Origin: an uncultured Flavobacteriales bacterium | GTDB taxonomy: Bacteria; Bacteroidota; Bacteroidia; Flavobacteriales; Crocinitomicaceae | Direction: 5' to 3' | NCBI GenBank assembly: GCA_946482515.1 | Contig: CAMLRS010000005.1 | Location: forward strand, 62,001 to 126,000 | DNA: 64,000 bases | Part shown: positions 1 to 8,880 of the stretch, piece by piece | How positions within the stretch are numbered: the stretch's first letter is position 1 | Layout of the letters: each line of letters opens with the position of its first letter | Notes under the pieces: model-generated | What the model was told of the DNA's origin: nothing | Database searches by the model: none | The model's input: the letters and a program-made list of their open reading frames with translations, nothing else | Made by a program: the position numbers and the translations under genes

Positions 1-1
1 G

Positions 2-685
2 AACAACGCTGGTGCGGGAATATTGCTCGTGAACAAAGCGCCTGTAAAAGAAGCGGTTGTTTATGGTGGCGAAAAACTGCAATACCTGCTTCCTGGAAAA
101 GATACGATGGATGTTCCGCTAGCCAATGGTATTGCTGAAGGAACGGAAGCCATGATGGTGATGGATATAAACGGCAAAACGGACCTGGTTCCGATGCAGA
201 CCATGTCGCTGGATACAGCCAAATCATTTACCGCATTGGTATCCCTGAAAGTAACCAATGAATTCAAGCCGCAGGAAGAAGCAGTGATGGTGCAATCGGA
301 AGCAAAGCAGCTTTCTGCAACTCAATTCTCAGGCGAAGGCAAAATTCACATGGTGAGCTACGGCCCGAACAAAATGATCTATTCAGCGGATGTAAAAGGC
401 AAGCAGCTGGCGGTTTTCTCGGAAGTATATTACCCGCATGGCTGGAAAGCATATGTAGACAAAAAAGAAGTGCCTATCCGCAAAGTGAATTACATCCTGC
501 GCGGATTGGAGCTTAGCGACGGTAAACACCGAATTGAGTTCATTTACGACGTGCCGAGCTATTATACAGCCAATAACATTGCGCGTATTGCCTCGTCTAT
601 CATGTTCCTCCTCATCGGCGGTGCGATTTTCGTAGAGATCAGAAAACGTCGCCGTGCACGTGCAGAAAACGAAAAAACGGCCTAG
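2..685 (+). CDS. YfhO-like membrane protein, C-terminal part (5' end outside window)
   Basis: The frame is open from the first bases of the window, so this is the 3' end of a longer gene. The visible ~227 residues match the C-terminal part of the YfhO/bacterial membrane protein family: the stretch reading FSEVYYPHGWKAY, then NYILRGLEL and KHRIEFIYDVP, is the characteristic beta-sandwich end of these proteins, followed by one hydrophobic helix (about 25 residues) and a basic tail RKRRRAR. YfhO proteins are multi-pass membrane proteins of the GT-C type linked to modification of cell-wall glycopolymers with sugars. It is followed by glycosyltransferase genes, which fits a role in surface glycans. 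The exact substrate cannot be told from this fragment. Confidence 0.8.
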   Translation, partial: NNAGAGILLVNKAPVKEAVVYGGEKLQYLLPGKDTMDVPLANGIAEGTEAMMVMDINGKTDLVPMQTMSLDTAKSFTALVSLKVTNEFKPQEEAVMVQSEAKQLSATQFSGEGKIHMVSYGPNKMIYSADVKGKQLAVFSEVYYPHGWKAYVDKKEVPIRKVNYILRGLELSDGKHRIEFIYDVPSYYTANNIARIASSIMFLLIGGAIFVEIRKRRRARAENEKTA

Positions 686-726
686 ACAACCAGCGTACAG
701 GAAGGGAATAGTCCCGACATTGATGT

Positions 727-734
727 TATTTTTG
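727..734 (+). promoter_or_regulatory. Bacteroidota -7 promoter box of the first glycosyltransferase
   Basis: TATTTTTG matches TAnnTTTG exactly. The final G is 6 bases before the ATG at 740, so transcription should begin at or next to the start codon (leaderless mRNA). No clear -33 element is visible. Confidence 0.6.
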
Positions 735-739
735 TGTCT

Positions 740-1981
740 ATGGAAAGATCTCCGGCTACCGGTAAAATACGCGTTTGTTTTGTAGTAGCGGGATTGCCGC
801 ATTATTTTACGTTGCTGCTGAACAAAATGGTGTCTGATCTGGGCTTGGAGGTGATTGCAATCCGGCCCAATAAGACCAGCGATGCGTTAGGATCCGGAGT
901 CAAAGAGGACACCTCCAGTCACCTGTTTCAAATTGTCGAATTACCTGAGTACAAAACATGGTACGGGAAGCCTTTTTTCAAAGATCTGATACCAGCATTG
1001 AAGGAGATTAATCCTCATATTGTCGTTATGTCGGCATGGCCGTTTTTCCTTCAGCTGATACTGAATCCTTTCTTTTACCCCAGATTCAGAAAGACCGGGA
1101 TCAAGCTGATATGCAGAGACATTCCGTTCAATATTTCTTATTGGGGAAAAAGCCGTTCCTATTATTATTCGGGGCAAAACCTGACCGAAGATCTGCGGGA
1201 ACAACGTAAAAGTGTGGCCGGTTACCTGGTATTTCTGTTCACCACGCTTCTTCGACGTTGCTATCTGCCGTTAGCAGATGCCCATATCAATTATTATGAG
1301 GAAGGAAAGGAGATCACAGCTAGTTACGGCGTGCCGAAGGAAAAAATCTTTGTAACGGCGAATTCACCTGATACAGATGAGCTTCTGGAAGCTTACCGCG
1401 TTGTTCAGACAGAACCGGCTATCCTGCCTGATAATTCATTCCGGCTCATTCATGTCGGTCGACTAGTTAAATGGAAACGAGTGGATATGCTGATTCAATG
1501 CGTCAAAAACCTGTCGTCCCGATTCCCGGAAATAGAGCTGGTAGTGGTAGGTTTTGGCCCTGAGGAAGCTGCTTTAAAACAACTCGCTGAAGAGCTGAAT
1601 ATAGCCGAACGCATCCGTTTTACCGGCGGTGTTTATGATGCTATAACACTTGGTCGCTACCTGCATAGTTCAACAGTATACGTACTTGGAGGAATGGGCG
1701 GACTTTCGATCAACGACGCCATGTGTTTTGCCAAGCCTGTGATCTGCTCCGTTGCGGATGGCACAGAAAAACAGCTTGTGCGTGAAGGCATCAACGGTTA
1801 CTATTTTGAAAATGGCAGCCAGAGCAGTCTGGATTCAGCTGTCGAAAGGCTATTGGAAGATCCGAATAAATTGGCGGAATTTGGTAGAGCATCGCTTGAA
1901 ATCATCCAAAAAGAGGTGAATATCAACACCGTTTTGCGCGAATACAATAGCGTTTTCCAATACGTTCTGGGTAAGAACTAA
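740..1981 (+). CDS. glycosyltransferase, GT4-type fold
   Basis: 413 residues. The C-terminal half has the usual GT-B donor-binding pattern: FRLIHVGRLVKWKRVD, then ELVVVGFGPEE, IRFTGGVYD, and a region ending in AMCFAKPVICSVADGTEKQLV. The usual E-x7-E motif is altered (SINDAMCFAKPV), so the donor pocket is somewhat divergent. The N-terminal half is the acceptor domain. It should transfer a sugar from an activated donor during polysaccharide synthesis at the inner membrane face. A GTG at 734 is in frame, but it lies inside the -7 promoter box, so ATG 740 is preferred. It converges on the minus-strand cluster that follows with only 15 bases between the stop codons. Confidence 0.85.
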   Translation: MERSPATGKIRVCFVVAGLPHYFTLLLNKMVSDLGLEVIAIRPNKTSDALGSGVKEDTSSHLFQIVELPEYKTWYGKPFFKDLIPALKEINPHIVVMSAWPFFLQLILNPFFYPRFRKTGIKLICRDIPFNISYWGKSRSYYYSGQNLTEDLREQRKSVAGYLVFLFTTLLRRCYLPLADAHINYYEEGKEITASYGVPKEKIFVTANSPDTDELLEAYRVVQTEPAILPDNSFRLIHVGRLVKWKRVDMLIQCVKNLSSRFPEIELVVVGFGPEEAALKQLAEELNIAERIRFTGGVYDAITLGRYLHSSTVYVLGGMGGLSINDAMCFAKPVICSVADGTEKQLVREGINGYYFENGSQSSLDSAVERLLEDPNKLAEFGRASLEIIQKEVNINTVLREYNSVFQYVLGKN

Positions 1982-1996
1982 ACGAATTGGTCGTCG

Positions 1997-2746
1997 CTAA
2001 AAAATTTCCAGGCCGTCAGTAGAAGCTTTGGTTAAAACGGTATAAGCGCTCGCCAGCTGTTCCTTTCTCTTTTTGCCCGAGACTTTACTCCACGTTCGTT
2101 TGACACCGTAAGCAAGTTCGAAGACGAGTCGTTTTACCGGGCTCGAAGTGCTCTGATTCATGAACTTCACAATCTCGCCAGGGAGAACGGATACTTTATC
2201 CCTCATAATTTCCAGTCCTTCGCTTTGCAAAAGGAACCGGAGCAAGGTTGGAGTATACATATTGATATGACCGTAATCCAGGAAATGCTTCATTTTTTTG
2301 TCGACGCCAAACCGGTAATCTTTCGGTACTTCTATCACCACGTACTTGCCAACTCGTTTCAGCTCGCGCAGCAACAGGCGTTCGTGTTCAACGTGTTCCA
2401 GGACGTGAGAAAGGATGACCAGGTCAAAAGCCTTATCCGGGTAAGGGATTGTGTATCCGTCAAAAGATCGCACTTCCTTTAATCGCGTGAGGTTCCGGTT
2501 GTTCATCAGCTCGATTCCGCTGTTTGAAATCTCAATAGCGAACAATTCCGGAGCAAAATTCCAGGCATCCAGGTAGTGTAAAATGCTACCATCACCTGCA
2601 CCGACTTCCAATACTTTTTGCGGTTTCAGGCCGCCACAAACATCGACAATATTCTGCGCTTTGTACTTCGCGCTCAGCATACGCCAGCCCTTATCGTCCT
2701 GGGTATAAAAATCTTCGTAGGCTGATTTTACATTTTCTTGTAGCAT
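1997..2746 (-). CDS. class I SAM-dependent methyltransferase
   Basis: 249 residues with the SAM-binding motif I VLEVGAGDGS near residue 45, an acidic motif II (ELFAIEISN) and the post-motif VILSHVLEHV typical of the Methyltransf_11/23 group. Start ATG at 2746 is preferred over an upstream TTG at 2752 that nearly abuts the stop codon of the preceding gene; the 6-base gap says the two are co-transcribed. In a glycan cluster it probably methylates a sugar or a lipid-linked intermediate, but the substrate is inferred only from context. The C-terminus is basic (about residues 210-230). Confidence 0.8.
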   Translation of the reverse strand: MLQENVKSAYEDFYTQDDKGWRMLSAKYKAQNIVDVCGGLKPQKVLEVGAGDGSILHYLDAWNFAPELFAIEISNSGIELMNNRNLTRLKEVRSFDGYTIPYPDKAFDLVILSHVLEHVEHERLLLRELKRVGKYVVIEVPKDYRFGVDKKMKHFLDYGHINMYTPTLLRFLLQSEGLEIMRDKVSVLPGEIVKFMNQSTSSPVKRLVFELAYGVKRTWSKVSGKKRKEQLASAYTVLTKASTDGLEIF

Positions 2747-2752
2747 GATCAA

Positions 2753-3400
2753 TCAGATTCCGAGGCAATTATCGGTCTTGTAAAAAACGGAAGTGGTCTT
2801 TTCGGTGCTAACACCGGGGGCTACACCGCTGAAGCTAAGCTCCCGGAAGCCATTTTCCTTCAGCAGGACTCGCGCAGGATGATAATTTTTACGGTCGCTG
2901 TCATCCAGAATAAGCACACCGTTTTCAGTTAGTGCGTGCATACCGTATTTACAGCAATTCACCCGGTCGCGACCATCCACGATCACCAGGTCGAATTTCT
3001 TGTTCAGCGCAACGGCTTTACGGGCATATTCACCATCTTTATCAAGCTCGCAAAAAAGAAGCTCCGCATTTGCAGGACTGGTTGTTCTGATGGAATCGAA
3101 CCAGCCTTTGTCGTGTTCTACGGAAATAACCGTTGCTGCTCTTTCCGCGTAGAATAGCGTAGAATTGCCGGATCCGTACTCAAAAATATGATGCTTATCC
3201 GAGATACGATCCTGTATGAAATCGATAAAAGAATAGGTTACCCACGGCAATGGCTCGTTGTTCTTACCGATAGATTGTTTCTTTTCGTATGCCTCAAACC
3301 AGCCTCTGCCGGCGAAGTAGCCTTTGTAACTAAGTCCCAGTGCCACTTGAAGCTTGCGGGGTCTCAGAAGCAAATGTACCAATGCTGTAAACTTATTCAA
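2753..3400 (-). CDS. SAM-methyltransferase-like protein of the polysaccharide cluster
   Basis: 215 residues with a Rossmann-type SAM motif (HIFEYGSGNSTLFYAE, about residues 72-88), an acidic second strand (VISVEHD) and a DLVIVDGRDRVNC stretch as in FkbM-like or class I methyltransferases. The start is unusual: no ATG is available, and the frame begins at a TTG (3400), 22 bases downstream of a near-match to the -7 box (TACATTTA on the minus strand). It is the first of two adjacent methyltransferase genes, 6 bases before the next. Substrate unknown. Confidence 0.72.
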   Translation of the reverse strand: MNKFTALVHLLLRPRKLQVALGLSYKGYFAGRGWFEAYEKKQSIGKNNEPLPWVTYSFIDFIQDRISDKHHIFEYGSGNSTLFYAERAATVISVEHDKGWFDSIRTTSPANAELLFCELDKDGEYARKAVALNKKFDLVIVDGRDRVNCCKYGMHALTENGVLILDDSDRKNYHPARVLLKENGFRELSFSGVAPGVSTEKTTSVFYKTDNCLGI

Positions 3401-3469
3401 GAAATTGCAGTGTTTTGGAAATGCGTAAATGTAACAAAATCTGAGGAAACGCTGTTCCCACCTGCGATT

Positions 3470-4732
3470 TTATTGGGTGAGGAGAGAGCGGTAGAGTGAT
3501 GTAAATTGCAGGACGACGGCTTTCTCCGAAAAAGCGGTTTCAACTTTCGTTTTACAGTTCTGAGCAAGCTGATCATGATCCTGTTCGACGATCCAGCTGA
3601 TCCCGGTAATCAGATCTGCAGCATTTCGGTATTCGGCTATATAACCGTTCACCTGGTGGTCGATGATCTCTGGAATGCCTCCTGTGCGGAACGCAACTGT
3701 CGGAGTGCCGCACGCCATACTTTCAATAATGGTATTGGGCAGGTTCTCTTCCAGCGAAGGTGTGATAAGCATGGATGCAGCATTGTAACAGGCCACAATC
3801 TGGCTTGTATCGCTCAAATTTCCGACAAAGTGTGTTGGAAATGGAAAATCAATCACCTGTGGATCTTTCACATCGCCCATTAGAACGATCTCGATGTCTT
3901 TTTTGAATGGCAGGTCTGAATGATACAGCGTTTGCAAAGCTTCAGAAAGGTATTTATAGCCTTTTCGCTCGTCATCTACGCGTGCCGCAGCATATAGCAG
4001 CAGAATTTTATCCTGTGGCAGGCCGAACACCGCCCTGGCAGCTGCTTTGTCGCCGGGTTTGAAAACGTTCGTATCGAGCGGGTTGGGAATGGCGTAAACA
4101 GTCCGGTCTTTTAACAAGCTGCTGGAATCGGCCGATTGCTTCAGCCATTTGCTGCAGGCAACGAAAGCCATCTTTGGTGAATAAATGCTACGTTTCACCT
4201 GATGGATTTTATGGGAAAGATCGTTGTTGTCCGGGCGTTTCAGAAAAGGGCAATTTCCGCATTCCAGCTCGTAATGTCTGCAATTTCTGGCATGGTGACA
4301 GCCTCCGGTGAAATACCACATATCGTGCATTGTGATCACTACCGGCTTGTTCAATTGCAGCAGCTGCCGCAGGTTCCGGTGCGACAGAAAACTGTTGTTG
4401 ACCCAATGGATGTGCAAAATGTCGGCTTCGCGCACCAACGGGTGGTTGCTGATATTGGAGCCGAATCGGGCCGTTGAAAAAGAAAAGCGCTCTTTTTTGG
4501 AAACTTCCAGGGGCATAAACAGCACTTTTTCAAAGATGAAGCGGTACTTCCGGATGAGCTTTTTCAACCAGGTATCGGCTACTTCGAAAACGCCGGGATC
4601 GCTCGTCTGGCGCTCATTGACAAGCATTTTAGCTTCAACCTCGCCGGTTTTGTTCAGGGCCACGAACAGTCTTTTGGCAGCGATGGCAGCACCACCGCGT
4701 GTTTCAAACGTATTAATGACGAGGATTTTCAT
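3470..4732 (-). CDS. glycosyltransferase family 4 (WcaC-like)
   Basis: 420 residues. The N-terminus MKILVINTFETRGGAAIAAKRL is the glycine-rich loop of GT4 enzymes; HIHWVNNSFLS, the HDMWYFTGGCHHA stretch and the following cysteine cluster (C..C...C..CP) match colanic-acid-type WcaC glycosyltransferases. In the C-terminal domain, LEENLPNTIIESMACGTPTVAF carries the E-x7-E donor motif. ATG at 4732 was chosen because it starts the beta strand; an in-frame TTG lies 42 bases upstream, on top of the promoter box at 4772-4779. It probably adds a sugar to the lipid-linked repeat unit made by this cluster. Confidence 0.85.
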   Translation of the reverse strand: MKILVINTFETRGGAAIAAKRLFVALNKTGEVEAKMLVNERQTSDPGVFEVADTWLKKLIRKYRFIFEKVLFMPLEVSKKERFSFSTARFGSNISNHPLVREADILHIHWVNNSFLSHRNLRQLLQLNKPVVITMHDMWYFTGGCHHARNCRHYELECGNCPFLKRPDNNDLSHKIHQVKRSIYSPKMAFVACSKWLKQSADSSSLLKDRTVYAIPNPLDTNVFKPGDKAAARAVFGLPQDKILLLYAAARVDDERKGYKYLSEALQTLYHSDLPFKKDIEIVLMGDVKDPQVIDFPFPTHFVGNLSDTSQIVACYNAASMLITPSLEENLPNTIIESMACGTPTVAFRTGGIPEIIDHQVNGYIAEYRNAADLITGISWIVEQDHDQLAQNCKTKVETAFSEKAVVLQFTSLYRSLLTQ

Positions 4733-4771
4733 CGTGACCGGTTTGTGCGCTTGTTCGTTCGACTGTGGTAT

Positions 4772-4779
4772 CAAAAGTA
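4772..4779 (-). promoter_or_regulatory. -7 promoter box for the GT4 gene
   Basis: On the minus strand TACTTTTG fits TAnnTTTG, 40 bases before the ATG at 4732. It lies just upstream of the end of the preceding glycosyltransferase gene, so this half of the cluster may have its own promoter. Confidence 0.45.
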
Positions 4780-4789
4780 ATGAATTGGC

Positions 4790-5944
4790 TCAGACCTGCG
4801 GTCGGTCATAAACTGCAATTGCTTTGTAGGCATCCAGTACCTGCTGCTTCAATTGGGTGAGGATTTCCTGGGTATGAGCTGCTTTTTCCTGCACACCTGC
4901 CGGATCAATCGAAGCGATGAACTGTTCGATCTGGGTTTGGAGATCCTGCTGCTCGTCGATCAGCCAGCCCGCTTCCCGGAACATTTGCCAGTTATCGCTA
5001 TGCTCGCTACCGCAGAACAAAATCGGGCGCCCCGATGAAATGGCCGTTACCGCTTTGGAAGGGACCGCAATATGCGTCCAGTTTGTTCGCAGCGAAACCA
5101 GGTGAATGTCGATAAACGGAAGGTGTTCCTTCGGAAGGCCGTTTTCAATGATGACCGTATGCTGAAACTTGGCGGCATAGGCTTTCACTTCGTCGGCATG
5201 AATGCCATACACGGCCAGCACAAACAGCATGTTTTTCTCCGAAGAGCCGACAATAGCCTGTTTGATGAACTCCGGATTGTGAGCCTGGCCCACGTTACCG
5301 AAATAACCAAGAACGAGCTTGTCTGACTGATACCAGGCTGGTTGTTCAATGGCTTTGGTTGCTTCAGTAGTTTCCAGCGCCACACCGGCCGGAAGGATAA
5401 TTGTTGGGATTTCTGCCCGGTATTTCTCCCGAATATGACGGGCTTGTTCTTCGCCGAGCGAAATCAGCAAATCGGGCGCCTTTTTATACGTTCTGCGAAG
5501 CAGCGTTTTGTACAGCCAGCTGTTTTCCTTCCAGGTGCCGGCAGCTACAAATCCTTCCGGAAACAGATCCAGCGACCACAAAGCCCAGGCTGTTCGTTTT
5601 CCGAACAGGGTAGCGGCCCAGAAAGGCAGTAATGGCGGGCTGGTCGTGCAAATGATCAGATCGGAAGGATGTTTTTGGGCTCTGCGAATCAGCGAATAAC
5701 CGTCGTAAATCAGGTTGAAAAGCTTTGCAAATCCGTTTTGTTTGCCTGAAAGCGGTTTCACCCGCACAACTCGACCGAAAGGCTCTACCGGTGATTGGTT
5801 GCCATCGGCGTCGCGGTCAATGCAAACGATGGTGACTTCAGCTCCGTAGTGCTGAATGAGGTACCGGGCCATTTCATTCGCCAGGATACCGTTGACATTC
5901 TTATTGGGCGGATAATGCCTCGAAACAATCGTGATTTTCTTCAA
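4790..5944 (-). CDS. glycosyltransferase family 4 (WbuB-like)
   Basis: 384 residues. The N-terminus (ITIVSRHYPPNKNVNGILANEMARYL) and the middle (LIICTTSPPLLPFWAATLF, then WALWSLDLFPEG) are typical of WbuB-type GT4 enzymes that transfer an amino sugar or fucosamine-like residue. The donor-domain strand KLVLGYFGNVGQAHNPEFI follows. The stop is 12 bases after gmd in the same direction, so the two form an operon, suggesting the GDP-sugar made by Gmd is used nearby. The specific sugar is not shown by the sequence. Confidence 0.8.
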   Translation of the reverse strand: MKKITIVSRHYPPNKNVNGILANEMARYLIQHYGAEVTIVCIDRDADGNQSPVEPFGRVVRVKPLSGKQNGFAKLFNLIYDGYSLIRRAQKHPSDLIICTTSPPLLPFWAATLFGKRTAWALWSLDLFPEGFVAAGTWKENSWLYKTLLRRTYKKAPDLLISLGEEQARHIREKYRAEIPTIILPAGVALETTEATKAIEQPAWYQSDKLVLGYFGNVGQAHNPEFIKQAIVGSSEKNMLFVLAVYGIHADEVKAYAAKFQHTVIIENGLPKEHLPFIDIHLVSLRTNWTHIAVPSKAVTAISSGRPILFCGSEHSDNWQMFREAGWLIDEQQDLQTQIEQFIASIDPAGVQEKAAHTQEILTQLKQQVLDAYKAIAVYDRPQV

Positions 5945-5955
5945 AGCCGCTTCCG

Positions 5956-6975
5956 TTAATGCTTTTTGACTAGTTCAATATCGTGTTCCATCATGCGTTT
6001 CACAAGCTCGTCGATGTTTGTTTGCGCTTCCCATCCAAGCTGTTCTTTTGCTTTCGTAGCGTCGCCGATCAACAAATCCACTTCGGTTGGACGGAAATAA
6101 CGCGGACTGATTTCAACGACCTTTTTTCCGGTAGAACGATCAATCCCGATCTCTTCCACGCCGTGTCCCTGCCAAACGATGTCAAATCCGACATATGTTG
6201 CCGCTTTTTCGACAAACTCCCTGACGGTGTAGGTTTTTCCAGTCGCGATTACGAAATCTTCGGCTTTTTCCTGTTGCAGCATCAGCCACATCGCTTCTAC
6301 GTATTCTTTCGCGTAGCCCCAGTCTCTCTTCGAATCCAGGTTGCCGAGGACCAGCGTTTTCCGTTTTCCCTGTGCCACTTCCGCCAGACCTATCGTGATT
6401 TTCCGCGTCACGAACGTTTTGCCGCGGCGCTCACTCTCGTGATTGAACAGGATCCCGTTGCAGGCATACAGGTCATAAGCTTCCCGGAAATTCTTCACGA
6501 TCCAGAAGCTATAGATTTTCGCCACAGCATACGGGCTTCTCGGGTAAAAAGGCGTTTTTTCCGTTTGCGGGATTTCCTGCACTTTGCCGTAGAGCTCTGA
6601 AGTGGAAGCCTGATAAAAACGGGCATTCGGGCAATAGTTCTTCATGGCATCGAGGATGCGCAGCGTTCCCATGGCATCGACCTGGCCGGTGTATTCCGGT
6701 ACTTCAAACGAAACCTGCACATGACTTTGAGCAGCCAGGTTGTAGATTTCGTCGGGTTGAATGGTGGACATCAGCTTGTTGATGTTCGAGCTGTCGGTAA
6801 TATCGCCGTGATGCAGCTCAAACCGTTCCCTGCCGATGAGGTGGTCGATCCGTTCGGTATTGAAGATGCTGACCCTGCGAACAATGCCATGGACTGTATA
6901 GCCTTTTTCAAGAAGCAATTCAGCCAGGTAAGAACCGTCCTGTCCTGTAATGCCGGAGATCAATGCAACCTTCAT
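5956..6975 (-). CDS. gmd: GDP-mannose 4,6-dehydratase
   Basis: 339 residues, normal family length. The Rossmann motif [19 protein letters not shown] at the N-terminus, the active-site region [31 protein letters not shown] (cut here by family features: S/T-x-E and Y-x3-K), and FNHESERRG are hallmarks of Gmd. It converts GDP-mannose to GDP-4-keto-6-deoxymannose, the precursor of GDP-fucose, rhamnose or perosamine. No reductase or aminotransferase partner is in the window, so the final sugar is unknown. It is first in a minus-strand operon with two GT4 enzymes behind it. Confidence 0.95.
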   Translation of the reverse strand: MKVALISGITGQDGSYLAELLLEKGYTVHGIVRRVSIFNTERIDHLIGRERFELHHGDITDSSNINKLMSTIQPDEIYNLAAQSHVQVSFEVPEYTGQVDAMGTLRILDAMKNYCPNARFYQASTSELYGKVQEIPQTEKTPFYPRSPYAVAKIYSFWIVKNFREAYDLYACNGILFNHESERRGKTFVTRKITIGLAEVAQGKRKTLVLGNLDSKRDWGYAKEYVEAMWLMLQQEKAEDFVIATGKTYTVREFVEKAATYVGFDIVWQGHGVEEIGIDRSTGKKVVEISPRYFRPTEVDLLIGDATKAKEQLGWEAQTNIDELVKRMMEHDIELVKKH

Positions 6976-6996
6976 TTAGTTTCGTTTTTACGCAAC

Positions 6997-7004
6997 CAAA
7001 GATA
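6997..7004 (-). promoter_or_regulatory. -7 promoter box of gmd
   Basis: TATCTTTG on the minus strand matches TAnnTTTG exactly, 22 bases before the gmd ATG. Confidence 0.55.
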
Positions 7005-7150
7005 CTGTAATCTTTCTTTCCGCTGTGGTAGAAGAACAGGGCCGGAAGCGCATCAAATTTGGTGTAATTTTCATCAGCTTTCAGAAGATGTCCGAATCCA
7101 CGTTATTTTTACCAATCGTTGTCCGGCTGAATGGACACAGCATTTTTCAA

Positions 7151-8671
7151 ATGGGGCTCGTACAGAAAGACGCTTTTCGGACCATGATCATTTCCTACCT
7201 GGGCATTGTGCTCGGGTATATCAATAAGGTCGTACTGTTCCTGCTGATCCTGACAACGGAGCAGATCGGGCTGGTAAACCTGCTGGTAACGGTCGGAACG
7301 CTGTTTGCCCAGTTCGCGAACTTCGGAGCTTCCTTCACAGTCTGGAAATTCCTGCCGTTTTTCCGCAATCACGAGAAGCGGCATCACGGCTTCTTTCCGT
7401 TCGTTCTGCTCATCGTTTTTGCCGGAATAGCCTGCTGTACGATCGTTTCTTTCGTGTTCCGCGAAGACATCGAAGCCATGTACCTGGAAAAATCGCCGCT
7501 GTTTTCGGTGTATTACATCTGGATGATCCCCATTGGTATTGCCTATGTGTTGTTCATGGTCGTCGAATCATTTCTCAGGAGCTTTTACCACAATGTCATT
7601 GCCGTAGTGGCGTATGAGCTGATCCTGCGTCTTGCGGTTGCGGCAACGTTATTCCTGATCTGGTTCGACTGGATTTCCTTCGATTCCTTCGTAATCCTCA
7701 ATAGCCTTATTTACCTCATCCCTACGTTGATCTTGCTGGTCTATCTTAATCGCATAGGCGAGCTGAACCTGGAATTCCGCAAGCTGGTCATCCCGAAACG
7801 CTTCCGCAAGATCATTTTCCAGTTCTCATCCTTTTATTACATCAACGCGCTTGGAATTGTACTGGTGAACTCGATCGATGTGTTAATGATCGGGCAGATG
7901 ACGAACAACGGATTGGTTGGCGTAGGCGTTTATACGACCGTTGTGTTTGTAACCAGCGCGTTGCAGGTTCCTTTTCGCTCCATTGTCCGGATCAGCATGC
8001 CGTTGGTAGCTGATTACTGGAAACAGCGCGATTTCGATCAGCTGAAAGAACTGTACAGGAAAGTCAGCTCCGTATCACTCGTGGTCGGGCTGGGCATGTT
8101 CATCCTGTTCTGGGTGAATGTCGATTTCCTGTTTTCGTTCCTGCGTCCTGAATTCCAGGCGGGAATCTGGACATTCTTCTTCCTGATGCTGGGTAAGCTG
8201 GTCGATATGTATTGCGGGCTGAATGGTCCGATTTTCACAACCTCCAAGAAATTCCGCTACGACCTGATCTTTACAGTGTTCCTCATCGGGGCGGTATTCT
8301 TCCTGAACCTGTTGTTCATCCCGAAATGGGGCATTGCAGGCGCGGCGATTTCGACTTCTTTTGCACTGGTCGTGTATAATGTAGGGCGGGTGATTTTCGT
8401 CTGGTACATCTATAAGATCCACTTTTTCGAGCGCAACCAGTTTTGGGTAATCGCATTGGGCGTTGGGACGTTGTTGCTGAATGCCTGGCTGCCGAACCTG
8501 TTTGCCAACAAATGGCTCGAAATGGTGTTCGACACCGCTTTTGCCGGCGCGCTCTTTTTTCTGCCCATCCTGGTGTTCAAGCTCGAACCTGAAACCATCA
8601 ATTACCTCAACAAAGGCTGGAAGTTTATCAAAAGCAAGCTGGCATCCGAGCCGCCGGTGGAATTGCCTTAA
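7151..8671 (+). CDS. polysaccharide flippase (Wzx/MOP family)
   Basis: 506 residues and strongly hydrophobic, with about 12-14 predicted membrane helices. The N-terminus MGLVQKDAFRTMIISYLGIVLGYINKVVLF is typical of Bacteroidota lipopolysaccharide/oligosaccharide flippases. It should move undecaprenyl-linked glycan units across the inner membrane. The open frame begins earlier (7025, with another ATG at 7088), but family proteins start at the position equal to 7151. It is divergent from gmd, which places it in the same glycan cluster. Confidence 0.85.
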   Translation: MGLVQKDAFRTMIISYLGIVLGYINKVVLFLLILTTEQIGLVNLLVTVGTLFAQFANFGASFTVWKFLPFFRNHEKRHHGFFPFVLLIVFAGIACCTIVSFVFREDIEAMYLEKSPLFSVYYIWMIPIGIAYVLFMVVESFLRSFYHNVIAVVAYELILRLAVAATLFLIWFDWISFDSFVILNSLIYLIPTLILLVYLNRIGELNLEFRKLVIPKRFRKIIFQFSSFYYINALGIVLVNSIDVLMIGQMTNNGLVGVGVYTTVVFVTSALQVPFRSIVRISMPLVADYWKQRDFDQLKELYRKVSSVSLVVGLGMFILFWVNVDFLFSFLRPEFQAGIWTFFFLMLGKLVDMYCGLNGPIFTTSKKFRYDLIFTVFLIGAVFFLNLLFIPKWGIAGAAISTSFALVVYNVGRVIFVWYIYKIHFFERNQFWVIALGVGTLLLNAWLPNLFANKWLEMVFDTAFAGALFFLPILVFKLEPETINYLNKGWKFIKSKLASEPPVELP

Positions 8672-8688
8672 AATATCGACTGATTGAA

Positions 8689-8861
8689 AATTATAAATGA
8701 TTAATTATGAATTATAAAGGCTGGAATCTTTTCATAATTAGTCATCATAAGGACAAAAGAAAAAAAAGGATCAATTACGAGGTTAAACCTTCCTAATTGA
8801 CCCTTTAAATTTCTCGATGATTAATTGTAAGGGAGTCCTTGATAATTAATCATTTATAATT
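8689..8861. repeat. nested AT-rich inverted repeat (family A) between convergent genes
   Basis: A perfect 20-base arm at 8689-8708 (AATTATAAATGATTAATTAT) is inverted at 8842-8861. Inside, at about 8766-8808, is a second, nearly perfect hairpin with AAAGGATCAATTA facing TAATTGACCCTTT. The element fills the gap between the convergent flippase and alaS genes and probably acts as a two-way terminator. Related copies lie at 12962, 20417 and 53867. Confidence 0.75.
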
Positions 8862-8880
8862 CATAATTACTTAAGCGGTT

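Noticed and set aside
1..8671. Complete O-antigen or capsule cluster
   Set aside because: Polymerase, initiating sugar-phosphate transferase and export genes are not in the window, so only part of a cluster can be claimed.
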